In this document: positions 23,604 to 31,907 of the stretch, one piece after another
How positions within the stretch are numbered: the first letter of the stretch is position 1
Layout of the letters: the number at the start of each line of letters is the position of its first letter
Source of the DNA: Nodosilinea sp. FACHB-141
GTDB taxonomy: Bacteria > Cyanobacteriota > Cyanobacteriia > Phormidesmidales > Phormidesmidaceae
Direction of reading: 5' to 3'
DNA length: 64,000 nt
Assembly (NCBI RefSeq): GCF_014696135.1
Contig: NZ_JACJPP010000011.1
Location: forward strand, 823,197 to 887,196
Notes under the pieces: generated by a model
Database searches by the model: none
What the model was told of the DNA's origin: nothing
Seen by the model: the letters and a program-made list of their open reading frames with translations, nothing else
Position numbers and translations under genes: made by a program

Positions 23604-24289
23604 TGCAGCCTACCCTGATGGTAGTCGTTGAGATCTTGAAGCAGTTGGGCGTTGGTCTGCATGAGGTCTGCGGTGCGGGCGGCAATGAGATCTTCGAGAT
23701 CGACGTGGGCCGCCTGGAGCTGCTGCTCTACACGACGCTGCTGAGAAATATCTCGCAGCGACCAAAGAATGGTGGTGCCGCCTAGGCGGCTGTCTTTGAG
23801 GAAGTTGGTGGCGATTGCCACTATAACCGGATCCCCCTGCCGCGATTTGAGGGTGACCTCCCAGGGCTCAGTGGCGACAGGATGAGGGTGGGCTAGCCGC
23901 TGCTCAAAGTCTGACCAGTCGCCCTGATCAATCAGCACCATTAGGGGTTTGCCCACCAGCCCCGCCTGGGGCAGCGCAAACAGGACTTCTGCTGCTCGGT
24001 TAGCGTGGTAGATTTTCCCTTTAGCATCGGTGACCAGGTAGCCATCGGGGGCCAGCTCAAACAGGGTGCGGTAGCGCTGGCGCTCAAGGTCAGCCTGATA
24101 ACGAGTGTCGTTGAGTATCTGGTTTTGCTCGTGCAGCTCCGCATCTACGGCCTGGAGCTCTTCAAGCACAAGGTAGAGATCTTTGAGGGCTAGCTCTAGC
24201 AGGGCGGGGTCAATGGGGTTGGTGGTGGCCTGCTCACGCAGCCGAAGGGCGCGTTGGTAGACTGCCTTGATTTGGTGAGAGATGCTCAT
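23600..24289 (-). CDS. PAS-domain sensor protein without output domain
   Basis: 229 aa. Coiled-coil start (LREQATTNPIDPALLELALK), then a PAS domain (~65-195; LFELAPDGYLVTDAKGKIYH) and a terminal helix. It shares the leader-PAS arrangement and many residues with the downstream PAS-GGDEF protein but ends before any catalytic domain. Probably a partner or competitor of that cyclase. The stop overlaps the next start by 4 bases. Confidence 0.85.
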   Translation of the reverse strand: MSISHQIKAVYQRALRLREQATTNPIDPALLELALKDLYLVLEELQAVDAELHEQNQILNDTRYQADLERQRYRTLFELAPDGYLVTDAKGKIYHANRAAEVLFALPQAGLVGKPLMVLIDQGDWSDFEQRLAHPHPVATEPWEVTLKSRQGDPVIVAIATNFLKDSRLGGTTILWSLRDISQQRRVEQQLQAAHVDLEDLIAARTADLMQTNAQLLQDLNDYHQGRLQ

Positions 24290-24348
24290 GGGTCAGTCTC
24301 CCTAAGGATGGTTGGTCATCCCAAAAAGTGTAGCTGGCGGCACCTTCC

Positions 24349-24654
24349 TCAGAGGTTTAATTTCAGTCTAAAAAGCGCTTGCTGTCGAGAGATATCATAC
24401 CAAAATGTTTTGCTGGGTATAATCTCCGGTGGACTGAGTTTGCCTTCTTCAGCAAGGATAAGGTCAGGCGTTCGTGACAGTCTTTCTACAATCGCCAGCC
24501 TAGCTCGGGAGCTGTAGATTTCTCTTAGGAAAAACTCCATTTCTGGGCTTGGATTAGGTCTAATTTTCTCTGAAGAAATACTGCTCTCAGGGCGCAGCCC
24601 ACCCTTGCGGACTTTACTGCCGACTAGATATTGCAGGTTGGATTTTGCTGTCAT
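24349..24654 (-). CDS. Possible small hypothetical protein
   Basis: 101 aa, on the minus strand between the PAS gene and the CheB-CheR gene. Contains SPEMEFFLREIYSSRARLAI followed by VERLSRTPDLILAEEGKLSP, a helical pattern loosely reminiscent of phycobiliprotein helices, with hydrophobic and charged residues in plausible protein order. No confident family match and no strong ribosome site, so it may be a chance frame. Confidence 0.35.
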   Translation of the reverse strand: MTAKSNLQYLVGSKVRKGGLRPESSISSEKIRPNPSPEMEFFLREIYSSRARLAIVERLSRTPDLILAEEGKLSPPEIIPSKTFWYDISRQQALFRLKLNL

Positions 24655-24712
24655 TCGAGCTCTATTAGCGATTTACCTATACATTTCATACCTTTAATCA
24701 GACCATTTTCAT

Positions 24713-27700
24713 CTAGTCTCCATTGGCGGCGCGCTCAAGCACAGTTTCAATCGCTAGCAAAACTAAATCGTCACCATTGACCTGGGTCATCTTGCGGGCG
24801 TTGAGCCACATAGTTTGAGGGCCAATGGTCTCAAAGTTATGCACCACTTCAAAATCGTCGATCTGCATGTTTTGGGGCAGCAGGTCGTGAAGCAGCGATC
24901 GCAGCTGCGGGATATCCCACTGGCCGTTGCCCAGCTCAAAGATCAATTGCCCCTCAGTGTCGCCGGGGCTAACCTGAAAAGTTTGATAAAACTGCCGATT
25001 TGCCGTCACCACCCGCAGGTCGTGGGTGAGCACCACCAAGGCCTCGCGCACGGTCTGCACAATGGCGTCGGCGTAGTCACGGGCCTGGCGCAGCTGCTCG
25101 GCACTGCGCTTGAGGTTATCAATATCCACCAGCACCACCACTGCCCCATCGATGCGGTTGTCGAGGGTGCGGTAGGGGCGAATGCGCAGGTCGTACCAGC
25201 GGCCCTCCTGATCCTGCACCTCCTGACTGCTCTGCTCCAGGGTATTGATCACCGCTAGGATGCAGGCTTCGAGGTCGGCGATCGCCAAGCGGTGGTTGAT
25301 GTCGCCCAGGGGGCGGCCCACGTCGCCAGGAATCAGGTTGAACAGGGTGGCTGCGGTGGGGGTAAAGCGACGAATTCTGAGGTCGTCCTCCAACATCAGA
25401 ATGGGAATGTGGATGCTGCTGAGCAGGTTTTGGAAGTCGTTGCTGATGTGGGTGGTTTCGGAGTTACGGCGGTAGAGTTCATCGTTGATGGTGCTGAGTT
25501 CTTCGTTGGTGGCCTGAATTTCTTCTTTGGCGGTTTGCAGCTCTTCGTTGGTGCTCTGGAGCTCTTCGTTACTAGAGAGAATTTCTTCGTTGGCGGCCCG
25601 CAGATCCTGGTTGGTGGCCTCCTGCTCTTGGATGATCGATTGCAGGTGCGATCGGGTGGTGTCGAGATCCTGCTGGAGGGCAAGGTTTTCCTGTCGGTAC
25701 TGATTCTCTAGGTCGGTGGCGGGGATGTCGGTGTGGGAGGCGGTGCCGTCTGGTGCTAAATCGGTGAAGAACACCAGGTAGTAGGCCTTGTCAGCAGGCT
25801 GGGGATTGAGGGGCATAACCTCAATTTGCACGGGGCGGCGATCGCCCGCTTCGATCAGCAGCGATCGCCGCTGCACCGCCTCGCTGGTTTGCTGCGCTTG
25901 GTAGAGGGCCGTGCGCAGGTCAAGCCGCAGCCCCTCCTTGGCCATGGTGAGCACATTGAGGCTGGCGCGACCGGGCGCCGGCTCCAAATAAGTCCCTGTC
26001 TGCCCGCGAAACTGCAAGATCTCCAGCCGGTCATTCACCAACACCCCCACTGGACCGTAGCGGGCGAGCACCGTCTGGTTAGCTAGGTCATAGAGATCGG
26101 TTTCTGAGAAGCGCTCTTGGGGTGGCGCGGGCCGAGGGGGCTGGGGGCTGGGGGTGTAGGTGGTGGGGTCAAAGTCAAAGTTCAAGGGCAGCGACGACGA
26201 CTGCTTGGCGTAGAGCTTGTAGCGGCTGTCAATCAGCGAAAACAGGTGACCAAACTCCCCCGTCGTCTCCGACGACCCTAGCAGCAAAAAACCGTCGGGC
26301 TTGAGGCTGTAGTGAAACATGGGCAGCACCTTGCTCTGCAAGGACACCCTGAAGTAAATCAACACATTGCGGCAGCTGATTAAATCTAGGCGCGAAAGGG
26401 GCGGGTCAGTGATCAGATTTTGGCAGGCAAAGATGCACAGCTCTCGCACCACTTTGTTAACCTGGTAGCCGCCGTCGGTGGGCACAAAAAACCGCTGCAA
26501 CCGCTCTGGCGACACGTCGCTCACCTGCGTGGGCGAGTACCGGCCCGAGCGAGCTACCTCAATGGCCAGCTTGCTGACATCGGTGGCAAAAATTTGAATC
26601 GTCGGGCTGACGCTGTGGCGGCTCAGATACTCCAGCAGGCAAATGGCGATGGAATAGGCCTCTTCGCCAGTCGAGCAGCCTGCCACCCAGATGCGCACGG
26701 GCAGTTCGGGGTTGCCTTGGCCCGCTTGGACCTGCCGTTGACGAAGCAGCGCCGGAAACACGGTCTGCTCTAGGGCCGCAAACACGTCGCCATCGCGAAA
26801 GAAGCCAGTCACACCAATCAAAATTTCCTGGTGCAGGGCCTGCACCTCCTCGGGGTTGGCCTGGAGGTACTGACTGTAGCTCTCCAGGCTCTCTAAGTGA
26901 TGCAGGGCCATGCGGCGAGAGATGCGCCGCTTGACGGTGTTGGGCTTGTACTGGGCAAAGTCAATTTTGGTGGCCCGCTTCAGCAGGGTGAGAATGGTGT
27001 TTAGCCCGGTGTCGCTTGGGGCCTGCTCCTGGGCCACGAGTTCTGCTGGGCTAGGACTGGTGATGTAGGGGTGGGCACTGAGGCTGGCTAGGGTCTGGGC
27101 AATTTCCTCTGGCGTTTGAATGAAATCGACCTGCCCGGTGGCGATCGCCATGTGGGGCATGCTGCTAAATTTTGCCGATGTCTCCGACTGCGAAAAAGTG
27201 ATGCCCCCCGCCGCCTTGATCGCCTTTAAACCCAGGGTGCCGTCGGCATCGGCCCCCGAGAGCACCACGCCAATGGCTTTGGTGCCCCGCTCCTGGGCCA
27301 GGGCACTAAAGAAACTGTCGATGAGGTGGCTGCCGGTGCGCGATCGCGGTCGAGGTTGCAGCCGCAGCTCGCTCCCCACAATGGTCAACGCCGTATTGGG
27401 AGGAATGACGTAGACATGGTTAGGAGCGATCGCCACTCCATCGACCACCTCCATCACCGGCATCTCGGTGGTGCGGCCCATAATCTCGCTCAGCAGGCTG
27501 GGCTGGTTGGGGTCTAAATGCTGCAACAGCACAAAGGCCATGCCCGTGGTGGTGGGCAAATGGCTCAGCAGTTCGGTAAAGGCCTCTAGCCCCCCCGCCG
27601 ACGCCCCAATGGCCACTACCGGAAACATCTCTTCTGGCAGGGCAGAGGCTGGTGAATCGTCGTCGGTGGGGAAGGGTTGCGGGAGAGCCATACCTGGGGT

Positions 27701-27754
27701 GAGCCACGGTCTAATAACTGCGCTGAGCTGGTCTAGGTCAGTATGACGGCTCAA
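24713..27754 (-). CDS. CheB-CheR fusion protein with PAS domains
   Basis: 1013 aa. CheB methylesterase domain (~45-225): active residues S52 (GASAGG), H79 (QHLDP) and D169-D171 region (SGADADG). CheR methyltransferase (~260-530): RISRRMALHHL, GVTGFFRD and SAM-binding VAGCSTGEEAYSIAICLLEY. Then PAS, a long Glu-rich coiled coil (NEEILSSNEELQSTNEELQT), and two more PAS-type domains. No receiver. Such fusions modify chemoreceptors or act as sensory hubs with a kinase elsewhere. It is 424 bases upstream of the PAS gene in transcription order. Confidence 0.93.
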   Translation of the reverse strand: MSRHTDLDQLSAVIRPWLTPGMALPQPFPTDDDSPASALPEEMFPVVAIGASAGGLEAFTELLSHLPTTTGMAFVLLQHLDPNQPSLLSEIMGRTTEMPVMEVVDGVAIAPNHVYVIPPNTALTIVGSELRLQPRPRSRTGSHLIDSFFSALAQERGTKAIGVVLSGADADGTLGLKAIKAAGGITFSQSETSAKFSSMPHMAIATGQVDFIQTPEEIAQTLASLSAHPYITSPSPAELVAQEQAPSDTGLNTILTLLKRATKIDFAQYKPNTVKRRISRRMALHHLESLESYSQYLQANPEEVQALHQEILIGVTGFFRDGDVFAALEQTVFPALLRQRQVQAGQGNPELPVRIWVAGCSTGEEAYSIAICLLEYLSRHSVSPTIQIFATDVSKLAIEVARSGRYSPTQVSDVSPERLQRFFVPTDGGYQVNKVVRELCIFACQNLITDPPLSRLDLISCRNVLIYFRVSLQSKVLPMFHYSLKPDGFLLLGSSETTGEFGHLFSLIDSRYKLYAKQSSSLPLNFDFDPTTYTPSPQPPRPAPPQERFSETDLYDLANQTVLARYGPVGVLVNDRLEILQFRGQTGTYLEPAPGRASLNVLTMAKEGLRLDLRTALYQAQQTSEAVQRRSLLIEAGDRRPVQIEVMPLNPQPADKAYYLVFFTDLAPDGTASHTDIPATDLENQYRQENLALQQDLDTTRSHLQSIIQEQEATNQDLRAANEEILSSNEELQSTNEELQTAKEEIQATNEELSTINDELYRRNSETTHISNDFQNLLSSIHIPILMLEDDLRIRRFTPTAATLFNLIPGDVGRPLGDINHRLAIADLEACILAVINTLEQSSQEVQDQEGRWYDLRIRPYRTLDNRIDGAVVVLVDIDNLKRSAEQLRQARDYADAIVQTVREALVVLTHDLRVVTANRQFYQTFQVSPGDTEGQLIFELGNGQWDIPQLRSLLHDLLPQNMQIDDFEVVHNFETIGPQTMWLNARKMTQVNGDDLVLLAIETVLERAANGD

Positions 27755-28154
27755 CCCCCTCTATATAGCGCGATTTTGCTGACCTGGGGCATGGATCTGC
27801 GTCCCTGGTGTAGGGTCTGTGTGGGCGATCGCGGGCGCACCTTCGCTTCCCCTCAACCAGAACCCTGGGGTGGAGATCTGGGTGAGGGCGGTTCTCAATG
27901 ATTAGTGCGCGATCGGTTAAAGCCAGTCAATACCAACTAGACTGAAGCTACCTAGCGACAACGCTACCCGTTGTGAAGCAGCCGGCCTAGGTGCCGAGGT
28001 AGGTTTTAACGCCCAGGTTCAATCCCACAGCGTTTTTAAGTGAACTGTGAAATTCTGTAGGGTTGTTGTTTCCCCTATGCGGGCAAGATGCTTGTGGAAA
28101 TTGAAAACATCAATTTGGATAGTGATATTTAAGTTCTTAGATTAGGTAAAGGTT
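27755..28154. other. Intergenic region, no gene
   Basis: About 400 bases between the divergent CheB-CheR gene and the K-rich mini gene. Contains GTGGGCGATCGCGGGC and other HIP1-like sites. No protein frame; presumably the promoters of both genes. Confidence 0.4.
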
Positions 28155-28262
28155 GTGGGCAAGGAAAAGAAAGGCAATAAGGAATCTAAGAAACCGAAGG
28201 CGGATTCTAGCGGGGGCAAGAAACCCAAAAAAGATCCTAAACGCTACGATTCTCCTGCATAA
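28155..28262 (+). CDS. Lysine-rich small protein
   Basis: 35 codons from GTG at 28155 to TAA at 28260-28262, encoding KEKKGNKESKKPKADSSGGK and then KKPKKDPKRY. Strongly basic. TAGGTAAAGGTT directly before the GTG serves as a weak ribosome site. Small K-rich proteins with KEKKGNKE-type starts occur in several bacterial genomes and might bind nucleic acid or nascent chains, but no role is known. Composition could also be a coincidence. Confidence 0.45.
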   Translation: MGKEKKGNKESKKPKADSSGGKKPKKDPKRYDSPA

Positions 28263-28615
28263 GTTTTTGTGGTCAGTGTCATCCCATTCTTTTGACAGAC
28301 GAACTAGTGGCCCGCGCTGGGTTAGCCTTAAGTCTGCTTGGCGGATGCTTGCTTGGCATTCAGTCCGCTATTCATTTTAAGGGTTTTACACCCTGTCATC
28401 AGTGGTGGGCAGCGCCCATCCTACTCCTAAGGCAGCAAAAAATTCATACAGCTGAGCAACACTAAAAAATTCTATGCTTCCGTCGCTCTAACCTCTGGGG
28501 CGATGGTTTTTTAGGTGTTTGAACTTTAATGTTGTACTCCATCAATTCAAACTAGAAATCAAACCTCAGACCGTCATTCTAAAAGAACCCTCCGTCCTAT
28601 TGCCAGGTTGCCAAA
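28263..28615. other. Intergenic region with REP-like hairpin
   Basis: 353 bases without a gene. A short palindrome TGGGC-AGC-GCCCA (28406-28418) extends weakly to both sides, a degenerate form of the GTGGGC-type cyanobacterial palindromes. Probably holds the ftsH promoter. Confidence 0.35.
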
Positions 28616-30475
28616 ATGCCCATCAAAGATAAACCGACGCCGCCAAAGTTTCGCCTCTTCAACAATATTTTTCTGATTTTGGGCGTCGTGTTTCTGGCGG
28701 CCAGCTTCATCTTGCCCAGCATCCTCGGGCCGAAGATTCCGGGTGTGCCCTACAGCCTGTTTATTCACCAGGTGCAGGAGGGCGAGGTGGCGCGGGTGCA
28801 GGTGAGCGAAAACCAGATTCAGTATCAGCTCAAGCCCGTGGCTGACGAGGAGGCCGGGCAGGTCTTTTCCACTACTCCCATTTTTGATTTGAGCCTGCCC
28901 AAAACCCTTGAGGCCAACGGTGTCGAGTTTGCCGCCACGGCTCCGCCCAAAAATCGCTGGGTGGGCAGCCTGCTGAGCTGGGTGGTTCCGCCGCTGATCT
29001 TTGTGGGCATCTGGCAGTTTTTCCTCCGTCGCGGCGGTGGCGGCGGTGGCCCCCAGGGCATGCTCTCCATCGGTAAGAGCAAGGCCAAGGTCTATGTGGA
29101 GGGCGACGCTGCCAAGATCACCTTTGCTGATGTAGCCGGGGTAGACGAAGCCAAGACCGAGCTGGTGGAAATCGTCGATTTTCTTAAAACGCCGGAGCGC
29201 TACACCCAGATTGGGGCGCACATTCCCAAGGGTGTTCTTTTGGTTGGGCCACCGGGCACCGGCAAGACCCTGCTGGCCAAAGCCGTCGCCGGGGAGGCCG
29301 GGGTGCCCTTCTTCAGCATTTCAGGCTCTGAGTTTGTGGAAATGTTTGTGGGGGTGGGCTCATCGCGGGTGCGTGACCTCTTTGAGCAGGCCCAGAAGCA
29401 GGCTCCCTGCATCGTGTTTATCGATGAGCTAGATGCGATCGGCAAGTCGCGCAGCAGCAATGGCATGTACGGCGGCAACGACGAACGCGAGCAAACCCTC
29501 AACCAATTGCTCTCTGAGATGGACGGCTTTGCTGCTGAGGGCGCCACGGTGATTGTGCTGGCGGCTACCAACCGGCCCGAAATTCTCGACCCAGCTCTCT
29601 TGCGCCCCGGTCGGTTTGACCGCCAGGTGCTAGTCGATCGCCCCGCCCTCTCCGGGCGTGAGGCCATTCTCGGCATCCACGCCCAGACGGTGAAGCTGGG
29701 AGAAGATGTGGATTTGAAGGCGATCGCCACCCGCACCCCTGGGTTTGCCGGAGCCGACTTGGCCAACCTGGTTAACGAAGCCGCCCTGCTGGCTGCCCGC
29801 AACTATCGCCCAGCCGTGGCCCAGGCCGACTTTTCCGAAGCGATCGAGCGAGTAGTCGCCGGCCTAGAGAAAAAGAGCCGCGTGCTCAACGATAAAGAGA
29901 AAAAAATCGTCGCTTACCACGAAGTCGGCCACGCCCTGGTGGGTTCTCTCATGCCGGGCAGCGGCAAAGTCGAGAAAATCTCTATCGTGTCGCGGGGCAT
30001 GGCGGCTCTGGGCTATACCCTGCAACTGCCCACCGAAGACCGCTTTTTGATGGATGAAGCCGAGCTGCGGGGACAGATTGCCACATTGCTAGGGGGGCGA
30101 TCGGCGGAAGAAATTGTCTTCAATAGCATCACCACCGGAGCTTCCAACGATTTGCAGCGGGCAACGGATCTAGCTGAGCAGATGGTCACCGCCTTTGGCA
30201 TGAGCAAGGTGCTGGGGCCGCTGGCCTATCAGCAGGGGTCACGCCCGATGTTTCTCGACCAGGGAGCCAGCGGTCGTCGCACCATGAGCGAAGAAACTGC
30301 CCAGGCGATCGATCGCGAAGTCAAAGATATTGTCGAAACCGCTCACCAGCACGCCTTAGACGCCATTCGCCACAACCGCGACCTGATGGAGACCATCACC
30401 ATGCAGCTGCTGGAAACCGAGGCGATCGAAGGCCAGACATTGCACCATCTACTCGACCAAGCCAGACCAGCTTAA
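28616..30475 (+). CDS. ftsH: FtsH-type membrane ATP-dependent zinc metalloprotease (FtsH4-like)
   Basis: 619 aa. Two membrane segments (~16-36 and ~117-137) enclosing a periplasm/lumen domain, AAA module with Walker A GPPGTGKT (211-218), Walker [10 protein letters not shown] (265-273) and second-region [17 protein letters not shown], then the peptidase with HEVGH at 435-439 and the third zinc ligand in [17 protein letters not shown] replaces the usual HEAGH, keeping the metal ligands and glutamate. The N-terminal half, with QLKP and TTPIFDL, is most like Synechocystis FtsH4 (Sll1463). FtsH4-like proteases act in photosystem biogenesis and quality control. No SD before its ATG was evident. Confidence 0.93.
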   Translation: MPIKDKPTPPKFRLFNNIFLILGVVFLAASFILPSILGPKIPGVPYSLFIHQVQEGEVARVQVSENQIQYQLKPVADEEAGQVFSTTPIFDLSLPKTLEANGVEFAATAPPKNRWVGSLLSWVVPPLIFVGIWQFFLRRGGGGGGPQGMLSIGKSKAKVYVEGDAAKITFADVAGVDEAKTELVEIVDFLKTPERYTQIGAHIPKGVLLVGPPGTGKTLLAKAVAGEAGVPFFSISGSEFVEMFVGVGSSRVRDLFEQAQKQAPCIVFIDELDAIGKSRSSNGMYGGNDEREQTLNQLLSEMDGFAAEGATVIVLAATNRPEILDPALLRPGRFDRQVLVDRPALSGREAILGIHAQTVKLGEDVDLKAIATRTPGFAGADLANLVNEAALLAARNYRPAVAQADFSEAIERVVAGLEKKSRVLNDKEKKIVAYHEVGHALVGSLMPGSGKVEKISIVSRGMAALGYTLQLPTEDRFLMDEAELRGQIATLLGGRSAEEIVFNSITTGASNDLQRATDLAEQMVTAFGMSKVLGPLAYQQGSRPMFLDQGASGRRTMSEETAQAIDREVKDIVETAHQHALDAIRHNRDLMETITMQLLETEAIEGQTLHHLLDQARPA

Positions 30476-30556
30476 TAGCCATTCAGTGGGTCGCATCGGG
30501 GTTCGCCCTCCAACTTGCTACTCCAGCTCCAAAACACCATTCTTTAAGAGGTAAAT

Positions 30557-30856
30557 ATGTCATCTTCTTTAACCAAAGGCACCCTCGTCACCATTATTGG
30601 TGAAGCCGTGCTGCAAAATCGGCTGATCAGCTTGCTTACGGAGCTTAAGGTCTCGGGCTACACCCTGGTGCCTGCCCAGGGCGCTGGTAGCCACGGCAGA
30701 CGCATGGGCGATATTGCTGGCTACAACACAAACATTGAGCTTAAAACTCTCGTTACCGCTGATATCTCCGATCAACTGTTCGAAGCTCTGAAACCCTTTC
30801 AAGAGACCCACGCTCTCGTTGTCTTTCGCCAGACCGTAGAGGGCCTGTTTGACTAG
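30557..30856 (+). CDS. PII/GlnB-superfamily small protein
   Basis: 99 aa. The fold signature is GTLVTIIGEAVLQNRLISLL, then VSGYTLVPAQGAGSHGRR and the final strand THALVVFRQTVEGLFD, as in short PII-like proteins such as SbtB relatives. AGAGG 8 bases before the ATG is a ribosome site. It lies 82 bases after ftsH and is followed by a strong terminator, so it is probably the last gene of that transcript. Ligand unknown; a nitrogen, carbon or nucleotide signal is likely by family. Confidence 0.75.
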   Translation: MSSSLTKGTLVTIIGEAVLQNRLISLLTELKVSGYTLVPAQGAGSHGRRMGDIAGYNTNIELKTLVTADISDQLFEALKPFQETHALVVFRQTVEGLFD

Positions 30857-30924
30857 GGGAGCCAACTGTCCGGCCTTCCCAAAAAGGGTATTTGAAAGCG
30901 ATTTCTTGTAGCTTTAAGCACCTG

Positions 30925-31000
30925 AAGATCCCCTTCGCCCCACTCAATAAGAGGAGTAAGCGTTCCCCTTTCTGAAGGGAATTTAGGGGATCTTTGTTTT
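30925..31000 (+). terminator. Terminator of the ftsH transcript
   Basis: Arms AAGATCCCCT (30925-30934) and AGGGGATCTT (30985-30994) enclose an inner TTCCC/GGGAA hairpin and are followed by TTTGTTTTTG. A branched but convincing rho-independent terminator for the PII-like gene. Confidence 0.7.
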
Positions 31001-31305
31001 TGCTTATTTTTGAATGTTTCCTAAGGATGCTGTAGATCAGCCTAGGCTATATAGACAGCTCAAACTATAGCTTTTTTTGGCATATCTATATTTGTTCTGC
31101 CTACCAGAAAGCCCTAGATCGGGTATGATATCGCGCCCTATTTGGCTTTTTAGAGTTCGATTGAGGCAAGCAATTTAACCCAAATTTAACTCTAAAATCA
31201 TCAATTCACGGCACGTTAAGCCTAGATACGTTATAGTTCAATTGTTAGCCGCTCATTCGTGACAGATGACCTTAGTTAACTAGTAATAAATCTAGGAAAA
31301 ACCCC
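31001..31305. other. Intergenic region before the fasciclin gene
   Basis: About 300 bases with no gene; A+T-rich and with TATATAGACAGC and ATAGCT motifs. Likely holds the promoter of the fasciclin gene. Confidence 0.35.
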
Positions 31306-31707
31306 ATGGCTGACATTGTAGATACTGCCGTAAGCGCCGGTTCATTTAATACTCTAGTAGCTGCTGTTAAAGCTGCTGGCTTAGTCGACACCCTCAAAGG
31401 TGCAGGCCCATTCACCGTCTTTGCCCCCACTGATGAAGCCTTTGCCAAACTGCCAGAAGGTACCGTGGATGGCCTGCTCCAAGACGTGCCCAAGCTGAAG
31501 GAAATTCTCACTTACCATGTCGTCTCTGGCAAGGTGATGGCTGCGGATGTCTCTAAGCTCAATAATGCCACTACCGTCCAAGGCACCGATGTTAAAATCG
31601 ATGCTTCTAGCGGAGTAAAAATCAACGATTCGACGGTGACCACCGCCGATGTGGCCGCCGATAATGGTGTTATTCACATTATCGACACCGTACTAATGCC
31701 CGCATAA
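31306..31707 (+). CDS. Fasciclin (FAS1) domain protein
   Basis: 133 aa, one FAS1 domain: [20 protein letters not shown], then [17 protein letters not shown] (the H1 motif), [14 protein letters not shown] (H2) and [13 protein letters not shown] at the end. There is no signal peptide, so, unlike most FAS1 proteins, it may stay in the cell or be exported another way. FAS1 domains mediate adhesion. Followed by a 30-bp palindrome, a terminator and the convergent kinase gene. Confidence 0.92.
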   Translation: MADIVDTAVSAGSFNTLVAAVKAAGLVDTLKGAGPFTVFAPTDEAFAKLPEGTVDGLLQDVPKLKEILTYHVVSGKVMAADVSKLNNATTVQGTDVKIDASSGVKINDSTVTTADVAADNGVIHIIDTVLMPA

Positions 31708-31714
31708 GTTAGCT

Positions 31715-31744
31715 AGAGGAAGAGGGCGATCGCCCTCTTCCTCT
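31715..31744. repeat. Perfect 30-bp palindrome centred on HIP1
   Basis: AGAGGAAGAGGGCGA is the exact reverse complement of the following 15 bases, centred on GCGATCGC. It starts 8 bases after the fasciclin stop. As RNA it could only form a hairpin with a short loop, or the site could bind a protein as DNA. Not followed by a T run. Confidence 0.85.
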
Positions 31745-31760
31745 GCACGGCGAAGCAAAA

Positions 31761-31790
31761 AACTCCCAACCATACGGCGGGAGTTTTTTT
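31761..31790 (+). terminator. Rho-independent terminator of the fasciclin gene
   Basis: AACTCCC (31761-31767) and GGGAGTT (31779-31785) with an 11-base loop, followed by TTTTT. Good plus-strand terminator. Confidence 0.85.
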
Positions 31791-31831
31791 GCTATTTTCT
31801 TCACTCTTTAAACAACCGTTTAAGCGTATTA

Positions 31832-31907
31832 GCTAGCCCCCTTAGGGCTAGCCGCAGAACTAAGCGATTGGGAAACTCTTATTCAAGAGTTTCCCAATCG
31901 CTTAGTT
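31832..31907. terminator. Two hairpins at the convergent 3' ends
   Basis: GCTAGCCC/GGGCTAGC (31832-31852, 5-base loop) and a 23-bp perfect stem AACTAAGCGATTGGG-type arm at 31858-31880 with its complement at 31885-31907 and an ATTC loop. The second stem overlaps the stop codon (31902-31904) of the minus-strand kinase and probably ends its transcript or blocks 3' exonucleases. No T run, so not a classical terminator. Confidence 0.65.

Noticed and set aside
29200..29802. 200-aa minus frame antisense to ftsH
   Set aside because: Arg/Ala/Ser-rich shadow of the AAA domain; no domain of its own.
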